Positions 1 to 9,046 of a stretch of DNA of 64,000 nt are shown here, one piece after another; position 1 is the first letter of the stretch, and each line of letters opens with the position of its first letter. The notes under the pieces were generated by a model. The model was not told the origin of the DNA and made no database searches. It worked only from the letters and a program-made list of their open reading frames with translations. This stretch comes from Hydrangea macrophylla (taxonomy: Eukaryota > Streptophyta > Magnoliopsida > Cornales > Hydrangeaceae): positions 63,908,010 through 63,972,009 of the forward strand of contig CM066983.1 of the NCBI GenBank assembly GCA_033977485.1. The letters run 5' to 3'. The position numbers and the translations under genes were made by a program.

Positions 1-112
1 GCTTCATTACACACAACCAAACACGACCTTAACGCCTAAGGTGAGTTTTAAACTCACTTGGTAGCTTTATATTGGTGTTAGAACATGCTTGAATGAAGAA
101 ATGGAAGACGAA

Positions 113-330
113 GTATCAATTGATTGGTACTATTACCAATCGATTGACATCTTTCAGGTCCCAATCGATTGACATTTTGTGCAATCGATTGACATGGATT
201 GTGATCCAATCGATTGAACTTTTTATCAATCGATTGACACTACTTTTATACCAATCGATTGAACCTTCTTCCAATCGATTGACACTACTTTTATACCAAT
301 CGATTGACATCTATACCAATCGATTGGCAG
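113..330. repeat. Array of CAATCGATTG palindromes
   Basis: Nine exact CAATCGATTG decamers and one degenerate copy (CAATTGATTG, at the left end) are spaced 15-30 bp apart, most followed by ACAT or ACAC. Spacers vary, so this is a cluster of short palindromes and not a simple tandem satellite. The core reads CCAAT on both strands when flanked by C and G. The same array occurs in two other LTRs in this window. Confidence 0.95.
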
Positions 331-649
331 TTACAGTTTACTGTTTTACTTGTTTAGATAATGTAATAACTGTTTAGTTGTTTATTTACTGTTCAGTATT
401 TTCCAGCATGCTTTATTATTGTAATACAGACATGATAACGAGTTAATGCGGTGTAGGATCGTAGTAATAACAAGACTAATGGATAATGTTTATAACGTTA
501 GATAACGGAATAGTCGTGAATCCTTTGGAGTTGACGTTCATTTCATTCAGAGTAGTCGGGCCATATTGGGATTGTCATGTATCGGTGATAGAGTTGAACT
601 TAAGTAGGTTTGCTAAGATTCAAAAAATTTGCGTGGGCGGGCTTTGGTC

Positions 650-1040
650 GATCATATGTTCTTAAAAGCGGTAGACAGACGAAGGTGTCTATGACTTGCG
701 GTGAACCGGACCATTTGCCCTAAGATAGCCAGATGATCTAATCATATGTTCTTAAAAGCGGTAGACAGACGAAGGTGTCTATGACATGCGGTGGACCGTG
801 ATCACTGGTAGACGTCGCTAAGTCGTGGTATAGAATGATGTACTGTTGTTTAAAGCGTTATATCCCTGACATGCGGTGGACTGTGCATATGTTCTTAAAA
901 GCGGGGGATGGACTAACGTGGTATCCATGACATGCGGTGGACTGTGCATATGTTCTTAAAAGCGGGGGATGGACTAACGTGGTATCCATGACATGCGGTG
1001 AACTGTGCATATGTTCTTAAAAGCGGTGGATGAGCAATGG
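650..1040 (+). repeat. Tandem repeats of about 60-90 bp inside the LTR
   Basis: Five units begin with CATATGTTCTTAAAAGCG, near 652, 742, 885, 946 and 1007. The first two are about 90 bp apart and the last three about 61 bp. Each continues with a variant of GACATGCGGTGGACTGTG. Other LTRs in the window carry unrelated short repeats at the corresponding mid-LTR position. Confidence 0.9.
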
Positions 1041-1247
1041 TGTGTTATAGAGTTGAACTACTGTCGAGTCTGTTCCCCTATCATGTCGCGTTATCGATCT
1101 TAAAATAAGTAAGACATTAGTAATCGGATCATTGGTTTGATTAAAGGAGTTACCCTTACTGAACTCTAATTTGGTTACGGTTTATAACTTGTAATAACTT
1201 CAATAGTTGATACCCTGTTAGTATCTAACTCACTCGGCTTTCATTAA

Positions 1248-1430
1248 GCTGACGGCGTTTATGCCGCTGGACATTTCTACGTTCCAGCGCACCCTGGTTA
1301 TGACTATACAGGTGAAGGGCCTGCAGGAGAGGACTACTATGCCGGTGACGAAGCCCCTGTGGAGGATTTCCCCGACGGAGGTCAGACCGAAGAAGACTAC
1401 TACGCCGAGGACTACCCTTATGCCAACTGA
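1248..1430 (+). other. Short acidic Tyr/Gly/Asp-rich reading frame in the LTR (coding-like, no ATG)
   Basis: An open frame of 60 codons runs from just after an in-frame TAA to a TGA at 1428-1430. It is rich in Asp, Glu, Tyr and Gly and contains repeated EDYY-type motifs. It ends EDYPYAN-stop. The LTRs at 17519-19722 and 12282-15299 hold similar frames ending DDYPYAS-stop and YDYAN-stop, which argues against chance. No start codon is visible in frame, so it would need splicing from upstream or non-ATG initiation. Function is unknown. It could instead be a conserved non-coding LTR segment. Confidence 0.45.
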
Positions 1431-1741
1431 AGGCTAGACTAGAATTGTAGCTAATTGTCTTTACCGTTTTAGAATCTTTTTGTAGTCAGGCATATGTTGC
1501 CTTGGAATTTGTACTTCCGCTGCCTTATGTTTGATTCGAGACTCTGATATGTAATAGTTAGTAACTTCTGTTGACTTTATGTTACGTTGTGATCAGAACC
1601 TAGACTTCATTCTTGTTACACTATTACTCTTGTTGCTTAGTACTGCGTGGTGTGGACAATCATGTGACTTCACCCGTCGTTGCCTTTGGACCCAAAAAGG
1701 AAATTTATTTTTCTCTATTTTTGCCGTTCCGGGGCGTGACA

Positions 1742-2250
1742 CATTATTATTTGAGCCCTAGTTTGAGTGAAAAATCAATTTGCTCTAGATTTCAATTGTA
1801 ATTCTTGAGAGAGCAAATTGTAGTGAGCTTTTATTTGTATTATCCACTCACTAAGGAGTTATTGTGTGAGCTTCAAATTGTATTATCCACTCTAGAGAGA
1901 GAGTTCAATTTGTATTCAAATCAATTTGTAAAGGTTGAGGGTTAGTAACCCTTGTGTGCAAAGAAGAGGTTCTTCTTTGGGAGAGATTGAAGGCTCTTGT
2001 AACGGTTTGGTGCACACCCGTAAGTGCTCCGGGATTAAAGGAATCCTCAAGAGGTGTTCTTGAGGGGTGGACGTAGGCCGCGGGGTGCGATTGCCGAACC
2101 ACTTGAAAAATCGGTTTGCAAGTTTCTCTTCCCTTCTCTCTTTACTTAATTGCTTGTGATTGTGTTTAATTTGCAATTTTGTTTTAAAAGGTTAATTTCC
2201 ACTAAAACCTTATTCACCCCCCCTCTAAGGTTTCCATATTTGGGCCAACA
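1742..2250 (+). mobile_element. 3' part of a Ty1/copia LTR
   Basis: The segment ends ACCCCCCCCTCTAAGG followed by a short tail to GGGCCAACA at 2250, typical of copia LTR ends. It also has the GTGGACGTAGGCCGCGG and GCCGAACCAC stretch seen in the U5 of many plant copia LTRs. The 5' part of this LTR is cut off at 1741 by the neighbouring gypsy LTR. To the right it abuts the LARD 3' LTR, whose matching copy at 9047-11180 continues without a break across this point, so the copia element inserted there. Lineage assignment beyond copia is not secure. Confidence 0.75.
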
Positions 2251-2310
2251 AATTCCATTTAAGACATTCATGCGTTTAATATAAAAAGATTTTCCGGAAC
2301 GGGTCTGACA
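2251..2310 (-). mobile_element. Truncated 3' LTR of the LARD-like element
   Basis: These 60 bp match the end of the 5' LTR at 11121-11180 with two differences and finish in GGGTCTGACA. The rest of this LTR is displaced to the left by the copia insertion at 2250. Confidence 0.85.
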
Positions 2311-2326
2311 ACTCTCCCCTCCAAAA
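2311..2326 (-). other. Polypurine tract of the LARD-like element
   Basis: On the minus strand the tract reads TTGGAGGGGAGAGT immediately before the LTR start TGTCAGACCC. The roughly 35 bp around it are nearly identical to those at 33850-33890 in the plus-strand gypsy element. Confidence 0.85.
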
Positions 2327-5058
2327 AGGAAGTTTGTCCCCAAACTTATACCATCTCGTCAAGCTACAAGCCTTCTCACAAGTACTTCCAACGTTTATCT
2401 CGACACAAACCACACATCTCTACTAAGATATCACAATCTCCCGAGGAAAATAAATCCTCAAGCTTTAAAGGAAAATGAATCGTTGGAGCCCTCGTCTCGA
2501 CCCGATTGAAGATTCTCATCGAATACTAACAACACATAGAAACATCTCGATAAGTAAGAGCATCAATGCCTGAGTAGAACATAATCGACAATCAATCTTG
2601 ACATTAAATCATATCATGACATCATACATCAATCCACACATACCTTCATTGTACTTGTCACATCTTTTTCGAAACCTTAAAGTTCATCACAATAACCAAA
2701 CAAAATAAACAACTCACCTCATTTTCACCCATCTTTCTCTTTGACTAACAGTCGTTTCCAACACGTCTTAATTGGTTAACAACCATACACCATTCTTCAT
2801 CTCGAAGTAACCAAAACTGAGTACTATCATACATTCAAACTCTGTCGATAAGTCAATGCCTCAACCAACTATTTCATATACCATGAATTCAATCCCTTAT
2901 CCTGTTAATTGCGGAATACCCGTAGAACAATAACACGTTTTCAAACGACTTCCATTGCTTATCAAATTTCAGCTTGGTTTATTCCAACCTCGTATTTTAC
3001 TTCCAATCATACATGCCTCGCAAGATATTATCCAGATTCGTAACTGGCAATTTCATATCATTCTACTTCTTCGAGCTCACCTGTTGTCCCGAATAGTTAA
3101 ATACACTTGTCCCTTTATCTCTCACATTTTGTACTCGAACTACCGTCGACTAGCTTAGAAGATTTCACTTTACACCTTCAATTTTAAACTTTTTACAAAG
3201 TCAAATATGTATTTTCCCTTTTTTTTTTATAAAATAAATCATTTCAGAATTTCACACAATACTTTCACACATAATTACCCCAACATCCGTTGTAATAAAT
3301 AACGTTGTGAACCTAATATAACTTAGTCAATTACACACGTGCCACAGAGCTCATCAAAACATATTCCCATACTTAGCACATACCTTGTTTCTATCTCAAA
3401 CCTTTGACCTTTCACAATCCAACCCATTTACATAATGTACATATACTCTAAGTTAGTTACTTTTCTGTCGGGGATCTCAACTGCAATGTACTACATTCTC
3501 GTCTCCTACCCTACTTGTCTACCCTCCTTTAGTTTATCAGTCCGGGTAGATTCCACTACCATCACATAGTTATATGATTCCATAAATCTCTGGTGTTTCA
3601 CTTTACCTTTACACAAACCCATACCAATCGTACCCATGTATTCCAACTCTCTCGGAGTTCCTGACAACCTTTTCACACTAAGTGTACGCCCTTCATATAA
3701 CATTCCAAGGCACCGTACTTTATTCAACCATATAATATTTCATAACTCTAGTCAGCTTGACTTTAACTCCAATTCAGATTCTCTAATCCTTTATCTTTGC
3801 TATTATGTTCTCAAATTCATTGTTCTCGAAGAACCGATTGCCCAGTATTCATACTATTCCTGTAACCATCTGAACACAACTCAGTAATTTAATCTTCCCC
3901 ATTGAGTACCATAGTCTCACTGTGTTTGATAAATTTCTTATTAATCTCGAATTCACATACCTTTCCTGACAATGCTCAAAGTCACCCATTCTCACTCCGG
4001 GTACTAATGTCAATCACTATTGTCTTTAAGTGCTTCACACTTTACAGATCCCATCAAGTTCCTGATCATTTAAAACTTCAAATCATTCATAACCTCGGGT
4101 TTCACCCATACTTATACCAAGATTAAGTTCCTTTTAGGACAATGCTTAACTCAACTCGTTTAGTGGCATTACCTCCAGCTTACTAAGTCCATGTGTACCA
4201 CATTTCACTAACCCCTCCTTACTTTTAAAATTTCCAAGATTATGCTCACGTAGAACTTATTCATTTGACAAACACTGTGGTGTCCCAAGCACTAAGCATA
4301 CCATACCTTCCACGATACTCATTTTCCAAAGTCTACTTGATACCTTATTACAACTATTTAATTCAAATTTTCTTACTCAAACAAAAGTTTTATTTTAAAA
4401 CATTTTAAACAATTTAAAATTTTCTTGGGGTGAAATCCGACATTCTCAAAACCCTCCAACTTCGTTGGAATTCAAGGTAACTGTGACAACATTCCATTGA
4501 TTGCACCGCTGTCCTCTAACCACTTTACATTCCTACTATCATATCCGATAATGTACCCAATGTACTATCAAGTTTCCATCTTCCTCTTATCATTCATGTT
4601 CACTTACCCATTGAAGCTTCATCTTCCCAATTTACATTTTAATCTCTCGAACTTGACTTACCCCAAAGTCACTTTACTTATCCATTTCCACAACCGCTCT
4701 TGCTCAGTATCGTAATACTTATCATACTCCAACTTCCCATTGGCAATAACTCGCTTCAGACACCCAAAAATGTTTTAAAAACATTAAAAGTTTCTCCATT
4801 CTAATTGAAATACACTAACTAGCAATGGAAGCATGTATTTGACATCTTAAAATAACTTTTCTGTGACAAAACAGCCCAAGGGCAAAATACTCATTTAGAA
4901 AATTTAGTTAAATTTTACATCAAAAGACAGCTCTTTGAGCCCCAGTTCCAACGCAAAAAACGGCGCACGAATTCGAATTTTCTAGAAAGAGTTATGCTTG
5001 TTTCCGTAAAAGTCGACAAAAAAATGTTTCCGAAATCACTGTTTGGATCAGAGGGGTG

Positions 5059-5092
5059 TTCGACCGGTCGAACCTCCCCTTTCGACCGGTCC
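5059..5092. repeat. Pair of TTCGACCGGTCGAA-type palindromes in the LARD interior
   Basis: A perfect 14-bp palindrome at 5059-5072 is followed, 22 bp start to start, by a partial copy at 5081-5092. The same pair with the same 22-bp spacing occurs in the element's LTR (9331-9366) and in the related LTR at 35708-35743. Confidence 0.85.
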
Positions 5093-5769
5093 AGTACCCC
5101 TTGGACCATATTTTTCCTCCATTTAACATCCTTAAAAGTCTCCAAACTTGCAAGGCATTTGGGGCCACTTCCCAACCACTTTGGAATTACTAAAAAGTGT
5201 TCGAGAACATTGAAAACTCATCGAACTACACACGGTTCTTGGTTATCCACACTATAATAAAGACATTCTCTATAGTATTTCCTACCAAGATCTCCTTATT
5301 CTCGTGATATCCGTTATCCATTTGATTCTTCTGAATCTCTTATCATGTTCAATCACTCACACTTATTTTTCACAGTCCTGTATTCCTACATCCTTTGTTC
5401 TACTTCCTTTGTCAAGCCACACCTCAAAACACTAAGAAACTCTTATTCATATTCATTTTCATTCCTTTAATCTCCATCAAGAAGTCCTACCATATCTCTT
5501 CCGACCTATGTCGTCCTTATTGTTACATTCACATACACATAATCATCAAATCTAAGCAACTGCTTCAGAGGTACATCCCAAACTAAGCTTCCACCAACTA
5601 TAGTTTCACTATCCAAGCACACTCTATCATTTCCATTCTTAACCCTTCGTTCAAATCAATCCTCAGATACCAAATTTCCACGCACCCAATCAACTGATAG
5701 CTTTCGCTACCAGTCCTCCTATCGCATTTCAATCCACCATGGTTCTACGACCACCCGAAACCAGGTTAA

Positions 5770-6012
5770 GTTGAGAGATTCCTCAACAACCACAATATTC
5801 ACAATACGTTGAGATATTCCTCAACCCCCAATACATACCGTAAGATAGGTTGAGAGATTCCTCAACCATCCAATCACCTCAATACCATATAATAAGTTGA
5901 AAGATTCTTCAACTACCTAATATACACCGTTTAACTGTAAGGTAACATCATATATAACCCAGTGATCACACCGTAGGTTAACACTGTAAGATAAGGTGAG
6001 AGATTCCTCACC
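5770..6012 (-). repeat. Cluster of five short hairpins (GTTGAG-loop-CTCAAC)
   Basis: Hairpins lie at 5770-5787, 5808-5825, 5848-5867, 5896-5913 and 5995-6012. Each has a stem of at least six base pairs around a six-base loop close to AGATTC. Copy 4 changes G to A on one arm and C to T on the other. Copy 5 changes T to G and A to C. Both changes preserve pairing. Intervening sequence is not conserved. Confidence 0.8.
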
Positions 6013-6108
6013 CATCCCAAACACAAGTGATACATGTTACTGGACCCTCTTTCTATCATAGACCCCAACTGTACCTCTCTATTCTCTGACGTCACGACAT
6101 CTAACACA

Positions 6109-6113
6109 TGTCT
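6109..6113. other. Target-site duplication, left copy (TGTCT)
   Basis: TGTCT at 6109-6113 is repeated exactly at 8547-8551, flanking the solo LTR. Confidence 0.9.
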
Positions 6114-6207
6114 TGTAATACCCTGTATTTTTGGTATATTAATAAGACCTGGTATTTCATTTCTATACTCGTATAACTTTCTCTCCCTTTTGGTGAATTT
6201 TGATACC

Positions 6208-6943
6208 AATCGATTGATTAGTTTTCCCAATCGATTGACACTTTTCAGATACCAATCGATTGACATGTTCCCAATCGATTGACATTCTACCGACTAAAAG
6301 TGATGACGTGTCAACATCCCAATCGATTGCCATCTTCTTCAATCGATTGACATCAAATATCTGTCTCCAATCGATTGACATAGAGTCCAATCGATTGACA
6401 TAAGCTGAGAAACATTTTCTTCTTTCCTTCAGCTTTAAACGTGTGGCACTCTTAACCCTTATATATACTTGTTCATTTGTGGCCTTGGGCCAAGTTTTGA
6501 CAGCCTTGAGAGAGAGAGGTGCATACTCTTATATATATATATACACACACACATATATTGTATATATATTACACACACACACTCTCGGGTGGAGAGAAGA
6601 AGAAGAGGAGGAGGAGGAGACCAAAGAGAGAACAGAGACGGACAGAGAAAGAGAGAGCAGAGAAGAAAGAGAGAGGAAAGAGAACTCACCATAACCGCCG
6701 CCGCGGAGCTCGGGACGCCGTCAACGGAACGCCGGGAGAGGTGAGTTTATTAACTCACTCAAAGAGGATTGTTTTTGTGATGTTTATGTGTGTATAATAA
6801 CGTGCATGAGGAGGAAAGAGGACCCCAGCGTTTTTATAATAAAACCAGCAGTTTTGAGGAAGAAGACAGAGTCCAATCGATTGACATGATTCCAATCGAT
6901 TGACATAAGTCCAATCGATTGACATTATTTCCAATCGATTGAG
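6208..6943. repeat. Two CAATCGATTG blocks flanking the LTR promoter region
   Basis: Block 1 (6208-6400) has eight exact decamers and block 2 (6873-6943) has four. Between them lie the TATA box, a purine-rich tract and the GTGAGT inverted repeat. Confidence 0.92.
6460..6467 (+). promoter_or_regulatory. Candidate TATA box of the LTR
   Basis: TATATATA lies just downstream of the first palindrome block and upstream of a GA-rich leader-like tract, about 350 bp into the LTR. The start site is inferred, not shown. Confidence 0.5.
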
Positions 6944-7494
6944 TAAGAGCAGAATGTTGTTTATCTATTATTATATGTTATGAGCTGATTGTAATGTACC
7001 CAAGCTATTAATAGTTGTACCATATGTGATATTGGATGTGTGCTTAGTCAACATGATACTACGCTAGCCTTATATGATGTTTATGTTAATGTTACAAGAT
7101 GAACTGTTTATTATTTACTGTCGATATGAGATGCTCTAATGGTTAAGTAACTGCCATATGTTATTGACAAACTGAATAGTAGAACGGAATACGACAGCAT
7201 GTTAATAATCAGAAATGAGTAGATATGTTGAATACAGAGCATGTGGTATTTCCTGTACTTAGTATATGAGCATTTCACAACATGTGTCAGCATGCATGGG
7301 ATAGTGATGTGAAGAGGTAAGAGAATCTGATGAGAAATGGGATATTGATATGAAGAGATGAGAAGATATGATGAGAAATGGGATATGTGATTTATATGGA
7401 ATAATGAGATATGTGTACTTTGGGATCCGTGGGATCAACGGCTGACGAGTCGGGTGGACATGGGATGGTTAGAGTTCCTAGTGCGCCTCTCACT

Positions 7495-7630
7495 GTTGAA
7501 GACGTCCAGTGATGCGTATGCACTGTTGAAGACGTCCAGTGTACCGTTGAAGACGTCCGGCTAGTGCTCTAATGTATTCTCAGCTGTGTAGATGACCAGT
7601 GAGGGTATACGCATCGTTGAAGACGTCCGA
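7495..7630 (+). repeat. Short tandem repeats around GTTGAAGACGTCC
   Basis: At least four copies of GTTGAAGACGTCC(A/G)GTG-like units occur, some with a GTAGATGACC variant. This is the mid-LTR repeat slot of this copy and is unrelated in sequence to the 650-1040 repeats. Confidence 0.8.
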
Positions 7631-8546
7631 TGTGCCTTTCTATCGTTTACAGATAGGTGGTACCATGTAGACGACCGGTAACCCTATCAATGGATTTTGG
7701 GATCTATTGCCTAGTCGGGTGATTCCGATTGGCATTACTGTATCGACTAATGGTTTTCAGATTGGAATGATGGGATTGACGTATGGATACAGAGATGGAT
7801 AGAGATATGAATATGAGTACGGATATGATGAGATAAAGGTTCAGTCGTGGATTCAGCGTCCCGACGTAAAGGTAGATGCATGGGTGGTTGCATGGTTACA
7901 TGGATGGATTTGGTGAATACGTGATGAGATATGTTATACCATGATGTTTATCCTTGTCATTTCTTAATATGATTTCTGTTATTATTGATTAATGCATAGT
8001 TTAATGAGACCTCTGCTATGTCCGTGAGTGACGCCATTGTTAAGAGATTAACCGCATTTTAAGATGCTGAACAATAGCGGTGAGGAGTGTTGTTTAATGT
8101 ACTCACTCAGCTTTGTATTCAAAGCTGATGGCGTTTATGCCCTGGACATTCCAATGTCTAGGGATTTGTAGGTCTTGAGGACTGAAGACTTATAGTTCTG
8201 CCAGACTTGGAGCTGAAGGCTGGAAGACGAAGATGTGCTGCTTTATATAGTTAGTTTGTATATCTGTTGTTGTTATTGTTATAGGCTTGAGACTATAAGC
8301 CAGCTGTTGTAATAGTGTTAGTAGACTTTTATAATTGGTACTTGGGCATCTGTTGCTTTCATACCTTTTATAGTTTCCGCTGTAGCCTCTGATTATGTTA
8401 ATAAGATATGTTCTATGAATAGCATCCTCCCTATCGTGGTGTTTATTGGTTTGAGTAGATGACAACGCGGTTATTCACCCGTCATTCCCTATGGACCCAT
8501 AAAGGAAATTTATTTTTCTCTATTTATGCTGCTCCGGGGCGTGACA

Positions 8547-8551
8547 TGTCT
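8547..8551. other. Target-site duplication, right copy (TGTCT)
   Basis: It matches 6109-6113 exactly. LARD sequence resumes here. Confidence 0.9.
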
Positions 8552-9028
8552 GAAGCAAAACTCTTACCAATCGATCTCAATCCCAAAACTCAACTACAAA
8601 CAATCACTTTTCATTCTCTATGTGAACTATAAGGAATCTTTCTCCTGAAGCTTACTATTCAAACTCCATTCTCGGTTAGATCCCCCAAAGGACACTTGTC
8701 ACTATCGTTGAAAACATCCACTGATTTGATCAAAAATTATTTTATTTCCATTTAGAAATTCAATGGTTCATTACCACCAAGATATCATCTATCTCTCGTG
8801 TCACCACACCAGGCCTATGGTAGCTCATGGTAACCTTCATTTCATCACGCAGTTCTACGTCTATATGATCCCACCAATTCACAGATGCATAAATACTATG
8901 CATGTATGACAATAACATAATCATGTATGTATAACAACATATCATATGCATCAAACATCTCTACAATATGTGTCAATTCACTCAACACTCCACTCGACGT
9001 CGAACGTTCCCAAAGTTTTGTTACCTAT

Positions 9029-9042
9029 TGCTCTGATACCAC
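9029..9042 (-). other. Primer-binding site of the LARD-like element
   Basis: On the minus strand it reads TGGTATCAGAGCAA, complementary to the 3' end of plant initiator-Met tRNA. It lies four bases after the end of the 5' LTR. Confidence 0.92.
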
Positions 9043-9046
9043 TAAA

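Larger units (their letters stand above)
1..1741 (+). mobile_element. LTR of a Ty3/gypsy chromovirus-like element (3' part; starts before the window)
   Basis: The segment ends in CGGGGCGTGACA at 1741, the same terminus as the LTRs at 6114-8546 and 12282-15299, so it reads on the plus strand and its start lies left of the window. No primer-binding site follows, so it is a 3' LTR or a solo LTR. In order it holds a GTGAGT..ACTCAC inverted repeat (41-56), nine CAATCGATTG palindromes (145-327), a run of about 60-bp tandem repeats (650-1030), an AGC/GCT hairpin near 1237-1250 and a short acidic reading frame (1248-1430). The final 60 bp resemble the other LTR ends closely. It abuts a copia LTR remnant and was probably inserted into it. 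Confidence 0.85.
2327..6108 (-). other. Internal, apparently non-coding region of the LARD-like element
   Basis: About 3.8 kb that is A/C/T-rich on the plus strand, with no recognisable retroviral domain on either strand. It includes a pair of TTCGACCGGTCGAA-type palindromes (5059-5092) that also occur in the LTR. A cluster of five small hairpins lies at 5770-6012. I see no host gene. Confidence 0.65.
6114..8546 (+). mobile_element. Solo LTR of a Ty3/gypsy chromovirus-like element, 2433 bp
   Basis: It starts TGTAATACCCTG and ends CGGGGCGTGACA, and is flanked by a perfect 5-bp duplication TGTCT. With no internal sequence, it is the product of LTR-LTR recombination. Contents in order: eight CAATCGATTG palindromes (6208-6400), a TATA box near 6460-6467, TA/CA- and GA-rich tracts (6530-6690), a GTGAGT..AACTCAC inverted repeat (6741-6757), four more palindromes (6873-6943), GAAGACGTCC repeats (7495-7630) and an AGCTTT..AAAGCT hairpin (8109-8126). 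It is inserted in the LARD interior. Confidence 0.95.

Noticed and set aside
113..330. Regularly recurring palindrome resembling a CRISPR array
   Set aside because: The repeat is only 10 bp with short irregular spacers, lies inside a plant LTR and has no cas genes.
93..377. 94-codon open frame over the palindrome array
   Set aside because: It is an artefact of the CAATCGATTG repeats (NRLT/QSID periodicity), with a mirrored frame on the other strand. The same happens at 5931-6390.
6459..6797. Arg/Glu-rich open frames
   Set aside because: They arise from a GA-rich tract in the LTR leader.
9029..9042. Initiator-Met tRNA-like sequence (also 17497 and 62567)
   Set aside because: Only the 12-14 bp primer-binding complements are present, and no cloverleaf can be formed around them.
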